Below the pieces are notes generated by a model. That model was not told where the DNA came from. It was given only the letters and a program-made list of their open reading frames with translations, and made no database searches. From Iodobacter ciconiae (GTDB taxonomy: Bacteria > Pseudomonadota > Gammaproteobacteria > Burkholderiales > Chitinibacteraceae): a stretch of 64,000 nt of DNA. The translations under genes were made by a program, and so were the position numbers. The stretch's first letter is position 1. Every line of letters starts with the position of its first letter. Location of the stretch: positions 558,001 through 622,000 of the forward strand of contig NZ_CP034433.1 of the NCBI RefSeq assembly GCF_003952345.1, in the 5' to 3' direction. Positions 10,200-18,603 of the stretch are shown here, in pieces.

Positions 10200-11699
10200 A
10201 TGACGGGTAATCTTCTAAGCCTCGCGATCTGGCTGCCGATCGTGGCAGGCCTTGTAGTGCTCGCGACAGGCGGGGACAAAAACGCTAATACTGCGCGCTG
10301 GCTGGCGCTGGCAGGCGCTTTGCTAAGTTTTTTGGTAACCATTCCGCTGTACACGCAGTTTGAGTCTTTACATGGCGGCATGCAGTTCGAAGAAATGAAG
10401 CCCTGGATCGCCTCATTTAATATCAACTACCATCTTGGGGTTGATGGTATCTCGATGCTGTTTGTGATTTTAAATAGCTTTATCACCCTGATGGTTATCC
10501 TGGCAGGCTGGCAAGTTATTCAAAAGCGCGTTGCACAATATCTGGCTGCTTTTCTGATTATGTCGGGCTTGATCAATGGTGCATTTGCGGCGCTGGATGC
10601 GATCTTGTTCTATGTGTTTTTTGAAGCCATGCTGATCCCGATGTACCTGATTATTGGTATCTGGGGTGGCCCGCGCCGTGTTTATGCTTCAGTTAAGTTT
10701 TTCCTTTACACCTTGCTGGGTTCTTTGCTGACACTGGTTGGTTTTATCTACTTGTATCAACTCACTGGCGGTAGTTTTGAAATTGCTGATTTCCAGCGTC
10801 TGCCATTGGGTATGACCGCTCAGACTTTAGTGCTGGTGGCTTTCTTCTTTGCTTTTGCCGTGAAAGTGCCAATGTGGCCTGTTCATACCTGGTTGCCTGA
10901 TGCTCACGTTGAAGCGCCTACCGGTGGCTCGATGGTGTTGGCAGCAATTACCCTGAAGTTGGGGGCTTATGGTTTCTTGCGATTTGCTCTGCCGATTGCT
11001 CCGGATGCCGCACGTGAATATGCATGGGTGTTTGTTGCGTTATCACTGGTGGCGGTGATTTATATCGGCTTGGTTGCGCTTGTGCAAACCGATATGAAAA
11101 AGCTGGTGGCGTACTCCTCTATCTCGCATATGGGTTTTGTAACGCTGGGCTTCTTTATGTTTGCCGGTGGTACACAGCTAAATCAATACGCGGTTGAAGG
11201 TGCTTTATTGCAAATGATCTCGCATGGCTTTGTTTCAGCCGCAATGTTCTTTTGTATTGGTGTGATGTACGACCGTGTGCACAGCCGCAAGATTGCCGAT
11301 TACGGTGGCGTGGCTAATAAGATGCCGATTTTTGCCAGCTTTATGATGCTGTTTGCAATGGCTAATTCGGGCTTGCCGGGTACTTCTGGTTTTGCTGGTG
11401 AATTTATGGTGATTCTGGGGGCCGTGCAAGTTAATTTCTGGTACGCCTTTGCGGGTGCAACAACACTGATTTTTGGCGCTGCTTATACACTCTGGATGTA
11501 CAAACGTGTGTTATTTGGCGAGGTAGCCAATGATCACGTGAAGCATCTGAAAGATGTGGATGCCCGCGAATTCCTGATCCTTGCTGTTCTGGCCGTGGCC
11601 GTGCTTGGCATGGGGCTGTATCCGAAGCCATTTGCAGATGTAATGCACGTGTCAGTGAATGATTTGATCTGGCATGTATCACAAAGCAAGTTGCATTGA
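10200..11699 (+). CDS. nuoM: NADH-quinone oxidoreductase subunit M
   Basis: NuoM is the second antiporter-like pumping subunit. Start chosen at ATG 10200, behind AAGTAGG, giving 499 residues that begin MTGNLLSLAIWLPIVAG; an upstream in-frame TTG would add 12 unsupported residues. Family motifs include YVFFEAMLIPMYLIIGIWGG, VKVPMWPVHTWLPDAHVEAPT and SSISHMGFVTLG. The 72-base gap after nuoL holds a short GC hairpin (GGGGGC ATT GCCCCC at 10157-10171) without a T tract, so it is more likely an mRNA stability or processing element than a terminator. Confidence 0.97.
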   Translation: MTGNLLSLAIWLPIVAGLVVLATGGDKNANTARWLALAGALLSFLVTIPLYTQFESLHGGMQFEEMKPWIASFNINYHLGVDGISMLFVILNSFITLMVILAGWQVIQKRVAQYLAAFLIMSGLINGAFAALDAILFYVFFEAMLIPMYLIIGIWGGPRRVYASVKFFLYTLLGSLLTLVGFIYLYQLTGGSFEIADFQRLPLGMTAQTLVLVAFFFAFAVKVPMWPVHTWLPDAHVEAPTGGSMVLAAITLKLGAYGFLRFALPIAPDAAREYAWVFVALSLVAVIYIGLVALVQTDMKKLVAYSSISHMGFVTLGFFMFAGGTQLNQYAVEGALLQMISHGFVSAAMFFCIGVMYDRVHSRKIADYGGVANKMPIFASFMMLFAMANSGLPGTSGFAGEFMVILGAVQVNFWYAFAGATTLIFGAAYTLWMYKRVLFGEVANDHVKHLKDVDAREFLILAVLAVAVLGMGLYPKPFADVMHVSVNDLIWHVSQSKLH

Positions 11700-11795
11700 T
11701 ACTCGATAATCGGGTGCTCACTTTGAATGCCTGATTTTATTCAGAGGTAGAGATCACCTTTGGACCACCATACTATTATTTGATAGGGTTGAATA

Positions 11796-13250
11796 ATGAC
11801 CTGGACCAGCCTTAATGCTTGGGTGGCAATGCCGGAAATCTTCCTGCTGTTTGCCAGCTGTGCACTCCTTCTTATTGACTTGTTTGTGTCAGATGCCAAG
11901 CGTCATATTACTTATGTGCTGACACTGCTTGTGCTTGCCATCACGGCTTTTCTCGTTGTGAACGGCTATCAGGCGTCACCACGCCTGGCGTTTAATGGCT
12001 TATTCATTAGTGATCCAATTGCAGATTTTGCCAAAATCGGCATGATCCTGGGTGTGGCGCTGGTGCTGATTTATGGCCGCGATTACAGCATGGTGCGCGG
12101 TCTGTTCCGTGGCGAGCTGTTTACGCTGACCTTATTTGCCTTGGCTGGCATGATGATTATGGCCTCCAGCGTTAATTTTTTAACGCTGTATATGGGCCTG
12201 GAACTATTGTCCTTGTCGCTGTATGCCCTGGTGGCATTGCAACGTGATTCGGTGAAGTCTACAGAAGCCGCCATGAAATACTTTATTCTGGGGGCTTTGG
12301 CTTCCGGGATGTTGCTTTATGGTATGTCGATGATTTATGGCGCAACTGCTTCGCTGGATGTTTTTGTTATCGCCAGCAAGATTGCCAGTGGTGAAGCAAA
12401 CCGTATGCTTGCAGCTTTTGGCTTGGTATTCCTGGTAACCGGTATTGGCTTTAAATTGGGAGCTGTTCCGTTCCATATGTGGGTTCCGGATGTGTACGAA
12501 GGCGCGCCAACACCAGTGACTCAGCTGATTGGTTCTGCTCCTAAGCTGGCGGCTTTTGTGTTTGTGATTCGCCTGCTTGCGCAGGGTATGGAAGGCTACG
12601 CCTTTGATTGGCGCGGCATGCTGGTGGTGTTGTCGGTACTCTCGATGGGTATTGGTAACCTGACTGCGATTGCCCAGACCAGCATGAAACGTATGATGGC
12701 GTATTCAACCATCTCGCATATGGGCTTCTTGCTGCTGGGTATTTTAGTGGCTAGCCCGATTGGTTATGCTGCATCATTTTTCTACGCCATGGTTTATGCC
12801 CTGACTGCCGCGGCAGGTTTCGGTATGGTGATGTTGCTGTCTCGTGAAGGCTTTGAAGCTGATAAGATTGATGACTTCAAAGGCCTGGCAACGCGCAGCC
12901 CCTGGTTTGCCTGCATGATGATGTTTGTGATGTTTTCTATGGCTGGTATTCCGGTCTTTGTTGGCTTTTTTGCCAAATTATCGGTCTTACAAGCGGTGGT
13001 CAATCTGGGTTATGTGTGGCTGGCGGTGATTGCCGTGATGTTCTCGCTGATTGGTGCATTCTATTACCTGCGCATTGTAAAAATTATGTACTTTGACGAA
13101 GCCACCGATACGGCACCAATTGTTGCCGGTTTTGACACCAGGCTGGTGTTGTCGGTTAACTGCATCTTGCTTCTGGTGATGGGTTTGATGCCTGATCGCC
13201 TGATAACAGTACTCTCGCAAGCCATTACCTCATCACTTGTGCATATGTAA
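11796..13250 (+). CDS. nuoN: NADH-quinone oxidoreductase subunit N
   Basis: NuoN is the third antiporter-like subunit, next to NuoK/J. The 484-residue protein has the family segments YMGLELLSLSLYALVAL, GFKLGAVPFHMWVPDVYEGAPTPV and YSTISHMGFLLLG, with about 14 hydrophobic helices. It lies 96 bases after nuoM. Its TAA overlaps the ATG of the next gene (TAATG at 13248-13252), so that gene is translationally coupled and belongs to the operon. Confidence 0.97.
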   Translation: MTWTSLNAWVAMPEIFLLFASCALLLIDLFVSDAKRHITYVLTLLVLAITAFLVVNGYQASPRLAFNGLFISDPIADFAKIGMILGVALVLIYGRDYSMVRGLFRGELFTLTLFALAGMMIMASSVNFLTLYMGLELLSLSLYALVALQRDSVKSTEAAMKYFILGALASGMLLYGMSMIYGATASLDVFVIASKIASGEANRMLAAFGLVFLVTGIGFKLGAVPFHMWVPDVYEGAPTPVTQLIGSAPKLAAFVFVIRLLAQGMEGYAFDWRGMLVVLSVLSMGIGNLTAIAQTSMKRMMAYSTISHMGFLLLGILVASPIGYAASFFYAMVYALTAAAGFGMVMLLSREGFEADKIDDFKGLATRSPWFACMMMFVMFSMAGIPVFVGFFAKLSVLQAVVNLGYVWLAVIAVMFSLIGAFYYLRIVKIMYFDEATDTAPIVAGFDTRLVLSVNCILLLVMGLMPDRLITVLSQAITSSLVHM

Positions 13251-13546
13251 TGAATAATGTTTATTTGCTCTGTGGATTGGCGCTAATTGCTGCCAACCTG
13301 CCTTTTTTCTTTGAGCGTATTATTTTTTGCATTCCGGCAAAAAAGGTTAAGGGTTTTCACTGGCGGCTATTAGAGCTGGTCATCCTGTATGTGGCACTGG
13401 GGTTGCTGGCTCGGGTACTGGAAGGGCGTTTATCTCCGGTGCACGAGCAAAATTGGCCGTTTTTTGTCACTACCTTTGCAATGTTTATCGTCTTTGCCTG
13501 GCCAGGTTTGGTCTGGCGGTATTTCTGGCGAAAATCCGGTGTCTGA
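13250..13546 (+). CDS. DUF2818 family membrane protein
   Basis: A 98-residue protein with two or three hydrophobic segments (residues about 3-20, 43-60 and 72-92) and conserved aromatic residues in the C-terminal half (WPFFVTTFAMFIVFAWPGLVWRYFWR). It matches the DUF2818 family, which is commonly encoded directly after nuoN in betaproteobacteria. Function is unknown; a role in complex I assembly is only suggested by this position. It is coupled to nuoN by overlapping stop and start codons. The roughly 220 bases after it hold no gene that I can support. Confidence 0.85.
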   Translation: MNNVYLLCGLALIAANLPFFFERIIFCIPAKKVKGFHWRLLELVILYVALGLLARVLEGRLSPVHEQNWPFFVTTFAMFIVFAWPGLVWRYFWRKSGV

Positions 13547-13770
13547 AAAAAACCGATATTGCTGCGTATGTAAAGCCGGTCGTTCCCACGGTAAGTATTT
13601 TGCCTGGGGAGTGTAAATCAATTGATAAATTTTTATGGCTGATGCTTGCTCATGTGGATAAAGCAGCAAATATGCTTACGATTTTTTATTAAGTTTTTTA
13701 CATCCAGCTGCCTGTGTTTTATCTTTTAGTTTTACTGAATGAGAAAATGAAAAATTTTTCTACATTTGGC

Positions 13771-13799
13771 TTGTGCGGCTAGGCAATCTCATTTAGAAT
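13771..13799 (+). promoter_or_regulatory. Sigma-70 promoter for tRNA-Val
   Basis: A -35-like TTGTGC (13771-13776) and a -10 TAGAAT (13794-13799) are separated by exactly 17 bases, about 48 bases before the tRNA. The strong -10 and ideal spacing make this the probable promoter for the tRNA-Val transcript, and perhaps for the thrS leader downstream. Confidence 0.6.
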
Positions 13800-13846
13800 G
13801 CTGTCTCTCTGATCTTGATGTTAAGCATCAAGTCAGAAAAGGCGTT

Positions 13847-13923
13847 AGGGTTGTAGCTCAGTTGGTTAGAGCGTTTGGTCGACATCCAAGAGGTCGTGAG
13901 TTCGAATCTCACCAACCCTACCA
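13847..13923 (+). tRNA. tRNA-Val(GAC)
   Basis: A full 77-base cloverleaf with encoded CCA. Acceptor stem AGGGTTG pairs with CAACCCT; D-stem GCTC/GAGC; anticodon stem TTTGG/CCAAG closes a seven-base loop TCGACAT with anticodon GAC; T-arm GTGAG-TTCGAAT-CTCAC. Oddly, position 33 is C rather than the near-universal U. The stem has one T-G pair at 27-43. A tRNA-Val just before thrS is a known arrangement in betaproteobacteria. Confidence 0.93.
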
Positions 13924-13978
13924 TAAAATTGTAAGGTCTGATCGAAGGTCATGCCTTTATTTCACGGAGTTAAGCCCC

Positions 13979-14008
13979 ATGAGTCGAACTAGCACCACTG
14001 CTGAATAA
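13979..14008 (+). promoter_or_regulatory. Candidate Thr-rich leader peptide upstream of thrS
   Basis: A nine-codon open frame, MSRTSTTAE, starts at ATG 13979 with a GGAG at 13966-13969, nine bases upstream. Three of nine codons are threonine (ACT, ACC, ACT). The start region (AAGCCCCA, 13972-13979) can pair with TGGGGCTT at 14026-14033, and a strong terminator follows at 14041-14071, before thrS at 14159. This layout resembles leader-peptide attenuation responding to charged tRNA-Thr. Seen: the frame, the SD and the structures. Inferred: the regulation. An antiterminator pairing was not found by eye. Confidence 0.45.
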
Positions 14009-14040
14009 TTCTGGCGGCGTGTGCGTGGGGCTTGATTTAT

Positions 14041-14071
14041 AAAAAGTGCGGCATAAGCTGCACTTTTTTTT
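14041..14071 (+). terminator. Rho-independent terminator/attenuator before thrS
   Basis: AAAAAGTGCGGC (14041-14052), loop ATAA, then GCTGCACTTTTT (14057-14068) makes a 12-bp stem with one G-T pair, followed by further T's to 14071. It lies about 88 bases before the thrS start and could end the tRNA-Val transcript or act as a thrS attenuator. Confidence 0.75.
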
Positions 14072-14158
14072 CGTTCATTTTTTACAGCATCTGTTACTGT
14101 TTGTTTTCTTTTTGAAAGCCTTTTAACCTTATCTAAAACGCGCAGCACAGGATAAACC

Positions 14159-16063
14159 ATGCCTATCGTGACCCTGCCAGACGGCTCTGAACGACAATTC
14201 GACGCCCCGCTTACCGTGGGTGATGTAGCAGCCAGTATCGGAACGGGTCTTGCTCGCGCCGCTTTGGCGGGCAAGGTTGACGGGCAGCTGGTTGATACCA
14301 GTTACCTCATCGATCGTGATATTCAGCTGGCGATTATTACGGATAAGGACGCAGATGGTTTAGAGATCATTCGCCACTCCACGGCCCATTTGCTGGCTTA
14401 TGCGGTAAAGGAGCTGTTTCCCGATGCTCAGGCTACGATTGGTCCTGTAATCGAAAATGGTTTTTACTACGATTTTGCTTATAAGCGCCCGTTTACACCA
14501 GAAGATCTGGTTGCCATCGAAAAGAAGATGGTTGAGCTGGCGAAAAAAGATATCCCCGTCGAGCGTTACGAGCAGTCGCGTGATGAGGCGGTGGCTTACT
14601 TTAAATCGATTGGTGAAGCCTATAAGGCTGAAATCATCGAATCGATTCCGGCTGATCAAGTTTTAAGTTTATATCGCGAAGGTGAGTTTACTGACCTCTG
14701 CCGTGGCCCTCATGTGCCCTCTACCGGTAAGTTGAAAGTATTCAAACTGATGAAGGTTGCAGGTGCGTACTGGCGTGGTGATAGCAATAATGAAATGCTG
14801 ACCCGTATTTATGGCACGGCCTGGGCAAAGAAAGATGAGCTTGAGCAGTACTTGCATATGCTTGAAGAATCGGAAAAGCGTGATCATCGTAAGATTGGTA
14901 AGCAGCTCGATTTGTTTCATATGCAAGAAGAAGCGCCGGGTATGGTGTTCTGGCATCCCAAGGGCTGGGCACTTTGGCAATCAATTGAGCAATATATGCG
15001 CAAAAAGCTTGATCAGCATGGTTACCAGGAAATTCGTACCCCGATGGTAATGGATCGCTCTTTGTGGGAAAAATCGGGTCACTGGGAGAACTACCATGAT
15101 GCGATGTTTACTACGGAATCCGAAAAACGTGATTACGCCGTAAAACCGATGAATTGCCCTGGGCATATCCAGGTTTTTAACCAGGGCTTGCGCTCCTACC
15201 GTGATTTGCCATTACGTTTTTCCGAGTTTGGCTCTTGCCACCGTAACGAGCCATCAGGGTCTCTGCACGGTATTATGCGGGTACGCGGCTTTGTGCAGGA
15301 TGATGCGCACATTTTCTGTACTGAAGAGCAGGTTCAATCGGAAGCCGCTTCATTTATTGATTTGCTGCAAGAAGTCTATGCCGACTTCGGTTTTAATGAA
15401 ATTCTGGTTAAGCTATCCACTCGTCCGGAAAAACGTGTTGGTACAGAAGAGAGCTGGGATCATGCCGAGGCGGCACTGGCAGCGGCTCTGGATTCAAAAG
15501 GCTTGGCTTTTGAGTACCAGCCAGGCGAAGGTGCATTTTACGGGCCCAAAATTGAGTTTTCTTTAAAAGATTGTCTGGGCCGCGTGTGGCAATGTGGCAC
15601 TTTACAGATTGACCCGAATTTACCTGAGCGCCTTGGTGCTGAGTATGTCGGGATTGATAATGCAAAACATCGTCCTTTGATGCTGCATCGTGCGGTATTG
15701 GGCTCGATGGAACGTTTTATTGGTATTCTGATTGAAAATCATGCGGGTGCATTCCCCGTTTGGCTTGCGCCAACGCAGCTTGTGGTCTTGAATATTTCGG
15801 ATGCACAGCGTGAATATGCCGTAGAAGTGTGCGAAAAACTCAAGTCATTGGGCTTTAGAGTTCAAGCGGACTTGAGAAATGAGAAGATTACCTATAAAAT
15901 CCGCGAACATAGTCTGCAACGTCTTCCTTATCAGCTGATTATTGGTGATAAAGAGAAAGAGGCAGGCCTAGTGGCCGTGCGAAGCCGTACTGGTGAAGAT
16001 CTTGGTCAGCTGACGATTGAGGCGCTTGTTGAGCGTCTGCAGTCGGAAATGCCAAAGGTTTAG
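14159..16063 (+). CDS. thrS: Threonine--tRNA ligase
   Basis: ThrRS charges tRNA-Thr and edits Ser-tRNA-Thr. The 634-residue protein has an N-terminal TGS domain (residues 1-61), the editing domain with [11 protein letters not shown] (about residue 73) and RGPHVPSTG (about 184), then a class II catalytic core with [10 protein letters not shown], motif 2 [15 protein letters not shown] and motif 3 [13 protein letters not shown], and a C-terminal anticodon-binding domain. Length is standard. The 235 bases between tRNA-Val and thrS hold a candidate leader peptide and a terminator, so regulation by threonine supply is plausible. Confidence 0.97.
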   Translation: MPIVTLPDGSERQFDAPLTVGDVAASIGTGLARAALAGKVDGQLVDTSYLIDRDIQLAIITDKDADGLEIIRHSTAHLLAYAVKELFPDAQATIGPVIENGFYYDFAYKRPFTPEDLVAIEKKMVELAKKDIPVERYEQSRDEAVAYFKSIGEAYKAEIIESIPADQVLSLYREGEFTDLCRGPHVPSTGKLKVFKLMKVAGAYWRGDSNNEMLTRIYGTAWAKKDELEQYLHMLEESEKRDHRKIGKQLDLFHMQEEAPGMVFWHPKGWALWQSIEQYMRKKLDQHGYQEIRTPMVMDRSLWEKSGHWENYHDAMFTTESEKRDYAVKPMNCPGHIQVFNQGLRSYRDLPLRFSEFGSCHRNEPSGSLHGIMRVRGFVQDDAHIFCTEEQVQSEAASFIDLLQEVYADFGFNEILVKLSTRPEKRVGTEESWDHAEAALAAALDSKGLAFEYQPGEGAFYGPKIEFSLKDCLGRVWQCGTLQIDPNLPERLGAEYVGIDNAKHRPLMLHRAVLGSMERFIGILIENHAGAFPVWLAPTQLVVLNISDAQREYAVEVCEKLKSLGFRVQADLRNEKITYKIREHSLQRLPYQLIIGDKEKEAGLVAVRSRTGEDLGQLTIEALVERLQSEMPKV

Positions 16064-16111
16064 TCGTAGGCGGTAGCGCGGTTTTGATTTTGAATGACTT
16101 GGAGAATCACA

Positions 16112-16639
16112 ATAGCTTCTCAGGATAAAGAACCACGGATTAACGGTGAAATCACCGCCCGTGAGTTGCGTTTGCAGGGTGTGGATGGCGAGCAGCTTGG
16201 TATCGTCAGCCTTTCCGAGGCTTTGGCTCTGGCCGAAGAGGCCAATGTTGATCTGGTGGAAATAGCACCGACAGCACAGCCGCCTGTTTGCCGGATCATG
16301 GATTACGGCAAATTTAAGTATCAGGACGCGAAAAAGAAACACGCCGCCAAGCAGAACCAGAAGCAGGTCCAGGTCAAGGAAATCAAGTTTCGTCCGGGTA
16401 CGGACGAGAACGATTACCAGATCAAACTGCGTAATCTGACCCGCTTCCTCGCCGATGGCGATAAGGCAAAGATTACTTTGCGCTTCCGTGGTCGCGAAAT
16501 GGCTCACCAGGAAATCGGTATGGCTCAGCTGAAACGTGTTGAAGCTGATCTGGGCGATTTGGTTGTGGTTGAGCAATATCCGCGTCTGGAAGGGCGTCAA
16601 ATGGTAATGATGCTGGCTCCTAAAAAGAAAGCGGCTTAG
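16112..16639 (+). CDS. infC: Translation initiation factor IF-3
   Basis: IF-3 binds the 30S subunit and checks start codons. Family alignment ([14 protein letters not shown] start; here [21 protein letters not shown]) and a GGAG at 16101-16104 place the start at the ATA at 16112, seven bases after the GGAG, giving 175 residues. An ATG at 16094 is in frame but lies upstream of that GGAG and has no ribosome binding site. infC is known for rare start codons (AUU in E. coli) that allow self-repression. The conserved core [15 protein letters not shown] and [15 protein letters not shown] is intact. Confidence 0.93.
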   Translation: MASQDKEPRINGEITARELRLQGVDGEQLGIVSLSEALALAEEANVDLVEIAPTAQPPVCRIMDYGKFKYQDAKKKHAAKQNQKQVQVKEIKFRPGTDENDYQIKLRNLTRFLADGDKAKITLRFRGREMAHQEIGMAQLKRVEADLGDLVVVEQYPRLEGRQMVMMLAPKKKAA

Positions 16640-16807
16640 TTCCCTTTTGTAAAAACGACCGGGCTAGCGGCTGCGCCTGGTAAGGCTGGTTGTTTATTTA
16701 AAATTAGCTAGCAGCCGTAATAAAAGCGTGGTGGCAGGTATTAAGTGCAGAGCGGGCAGCCGCTATGGCGCCTGTCGCCCTATCTAACTCAGTAGTAGGA
16801 GTTCATC
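16640..16807 (+). promoter_or_regulatory. Structured leader of rpmI-rplT (candidate L20 autoregulatory region)
   Basis: The 168-base gap between infC and rpmI has CGGCTGC at 16668-16674 that can pair with either of two downstream GCAGCCG copies, at 16711-16717 and 16756-16762. Mutually exclusive or pseudoknot pairing of this kind recalls the known L20 leader of gammaproteobacteria, where L20 binding blocks rpmI translation. A ribosome binding site AGTAGGAG lies just before rpmI. Function here is inferred from position and pairing only. Confidence 0.4.
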
Positions 16808-17005
16808 ATGCCTAAGATGAAGACCAAGAGCGGCGCTAAAAAGCGCTTCAAGGTTCTCGGTGGTGGTGGCGTTAAGCGTAGTCACGCTTTCAAGCGTCAC
16901 ATCTTAACCAAGAAAACCACTAAGACTAAGCGCCAGCTGCGCGGTACAAGTATGGTCGATGCGTCGAACATGCCTTCTGTCCGTGCAATGTTGCCCTACG
17001 CATAA
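16808..17005 (+). CDS. rpmI: 50S ribosomal protein L35
   Basis: A 65-residue, strongly basic protein starting [36 protein letters not shown], which is the L35 family. It is the normal length and lies 16 bases before rplT behind a good ribosome binding site (TAGGAG). The order infC-rpmI-rplT is conserved across proteobacteria. Confidence 0.97.
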   Translation: MPKMKTKSGAKKRFKVLGGGGVKRSHAFKRHILTKKTTKTKRQLRGTSMVDASNMPSVRAMLPYA

Positions 17006-17021
17006 CTAAAGGAAAAGACTC

Positions 17022-17381
17022 ATGCCTCGCGTTAAACGTGGTGTTACAGCTCGTGCTCGTCATAAAAAGATCCTCGCTCTGGCCAAAGGCTACCGTGGTC
17101 GTCGTAAAAATGTCTATCGTGTAGCCAAACAGGCTGTCATGAAGGCAGGTCAATATGCTTACCGTGATCGTCGTCAGAAAAAACGTCAGTTCCGTCGCCT
17201 ATGGATTGCGCGTATCAACGCGGCTTCCCGTGAGTGCGGTCTGGCCTACAGCCGTTTCATGAACGGTCTGAAGAAAGCGGGTATTGAAGTTGACCGTAAG
17301 GTTCTCGCCGATATGGCTATCTTTGACAAACCGGCTTTTGCTCAGTTTGTTGAAGTTGCTAAGGCGAAACTAGCCGCCTAA
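17022..17381 (+). CDS. rplT: 50S ribosomal protein L20
   Basis: A 119-residue basic protein starting [30 protein letters not shown], the L20 family; it binds 23S rRNA early in 50S assembly and in some bacteria also represses its own operon. Normal length. AAAGGAAAAG lies just upstream as ribosome binding site. A strong terminator follows 19 bases after the stop. Confidence 0.97.
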   Translation: MPRVKRGVTARARHKKILALAKGYRGRRKNVYRVAKQAVMKAGQYAYRDRRQKKRQFRRLWIARINAASRECGLAYSRFMNGLKKAGIEVDRKVLADMAIFDKPAFAQFVEVAKAKLAA

Positions 17382-17400
17382 TCGGCTGGTCGACAAGAGG

Positions 17401-17426
17401 GGGAGGCTTCTGGCCTCCCTTTTTTA
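17401..17426 (+). terminator. Rho-independent terminator after rplT
   Basis: GGGAGGC (17401-17407), loop TTCTG, GCCTCCC (17413-17419), then TTTTTTT. It should end the infC-rpmI-rplT transcript or reduce read-through into pheS, which starts 95 bases later. Confidence 0.9.
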
Positions 17427-17521
17427 TTCCTTTGGTTTCTCCAAGGGGGGGCTTTTTCTGACCTTCTCAGTTGAAGTGTTGGTTTAAAGCAAAACAATTT
17501 GCCTGAGATTGCCGCAAGATC

Positions 17522-18508
17522 ATGGTTGATAACGTACAAGCGATTCTGGAAAAAGGCCTGGCTGCATTAAATGCAACCAATGACCCGAACGAACTTGAAA
17601 ATGCCAAGGCGCAATTTATTGGTAAGCAGGGCGAGATTTCTGCGCTCTTAAAACAGTTAGCCACCTTGCCACCTGAAGAAAAAAAATCTTTTGGTGCAAT
17701 TGTTAATCAGGCTAAGCAAGCTTTTGAAGCATCACTTAATACACGTCGTGAAGCCATTGCTAATGAAAAATTAGCAAAGCAGCTGGCGGCTGAAGCTCTG
17801 GATATCACCCTGCCTGGCCGAGGTCTCGCTGCTGGTGGTTTGCATCCGGTGACTAAGGTGCGTGAGCGTATCGAAGCATTGTTCCACTCTATGGGTTTCG
17901 CCGTGGCCGATGGCCCCGAAATCGAAACAGATTTTTATAATTTTGAAGCCTTGAATCTGCCGCCAGATCATCCTGCCCGCGGCATGCAAGACACCTTTTA
18001 TGTAGAAGGTGGCGAAGTGTTGCGCACACATACTTCCCCGATTCAAGCGCGTTACATGGAAAGCCATGAGCCGCCAATTAAGATTATCGCGCCGGGCCGG
18101 GTTTACCGTGTTGATTCTGATGCGACACATGCGCCGATGTTCCATCAAATGGAAGGCCTGTGGGTTGATCAGGATGTCTCCTTTGCAGATTTAAAAAGCG
18201 TGATTGTCAGCTTTTTACGTCAGTTCTTTGAACGTGATGATCTGGAAGTGCGCTTTCGTCCTTCATTCTTCCCCTTTACCGAGCCTTCGGCTGAGATCGA
18301 CGTAAAGTGGTCCAAGGGCTGGATGGAAGTAGGCGGTTGCGGCATGGTGCACCCCAATGTGCTGAAGAATGTGGGTATCGATAGCGAAAAATTCACCGGC
18401 TTTGCCTTTGGTATTGGCCTGGATCGTTTCGCGATGCTGTACTACGGCGTAAACGATTTGCGTCTCTTCTTCGAGAACGATATTTCCTTCCTCGAACAGT
18501 TCAAGTAA
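17522..18508 (+). CDS. pheS: Phenylalanine--tRNA ligase alpha subunit
   Basis: PheS is the catalytic class II subunit of the (alpha-beta)2 enzyme that charges tRNA-Phe. The 328-residue protein has the N-terminal coiled-coil region, [19 protein letters not shown], the substrate-binding [30 protein letters not shown] (motif 2 region) and [18 protein letters not shown] (motif 3). No good ribosome binding site precedes the ATG at 17522, but the family starts here. No Phe-rich leader peptide was evident upstream, unlike the E. coli pheM arrangement. Confidence 0.97.
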   Translation: MVDNVQAILEKGLAALNATNDPNELENAKAQFIGKQGEISALLKQLATLPPEEKKSFGAIVNQAKQAFEASLNTRREAIANEKLAKQLAAEALDITLPGRGLAAGGLHPVTKVRERIEALFHSMGFAVADGPEIETDFYNFEALNLPPDHPARGMQDTFYVEGGEVLRTHTSPIQARYMESHEPPIKIIAPGRVYRVDSDATHAPMFHQMEGLWVDQDVSFADLKSVIVSFLRQFFERDDLEVRFRPSFFPFTEPSAEIDVKWSKGWMEVGGCGMVHPNVLKNVGIDSEKFTGFAFGIGLDRFAMLYYGVNDLRLFFENDISFLEQFK

Positions 18509-18603
18509 CGAGTTGAAAAGTGTGCATTCCAGGCATAGATATTTGCTTGGAATGGCTTTCTACAGCGGATGTTGTATCGTCCGCGCATCTGTAGGTGCGA
18601 GTG

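Noticed and set aside
13766..14008. An 80-codon frame across tRNA-Val
   Set aside because: It passes through the tRNA gene; only its last nine codons, with their own ATG and ribosome binding site, are kept as a candidate leader peptide.
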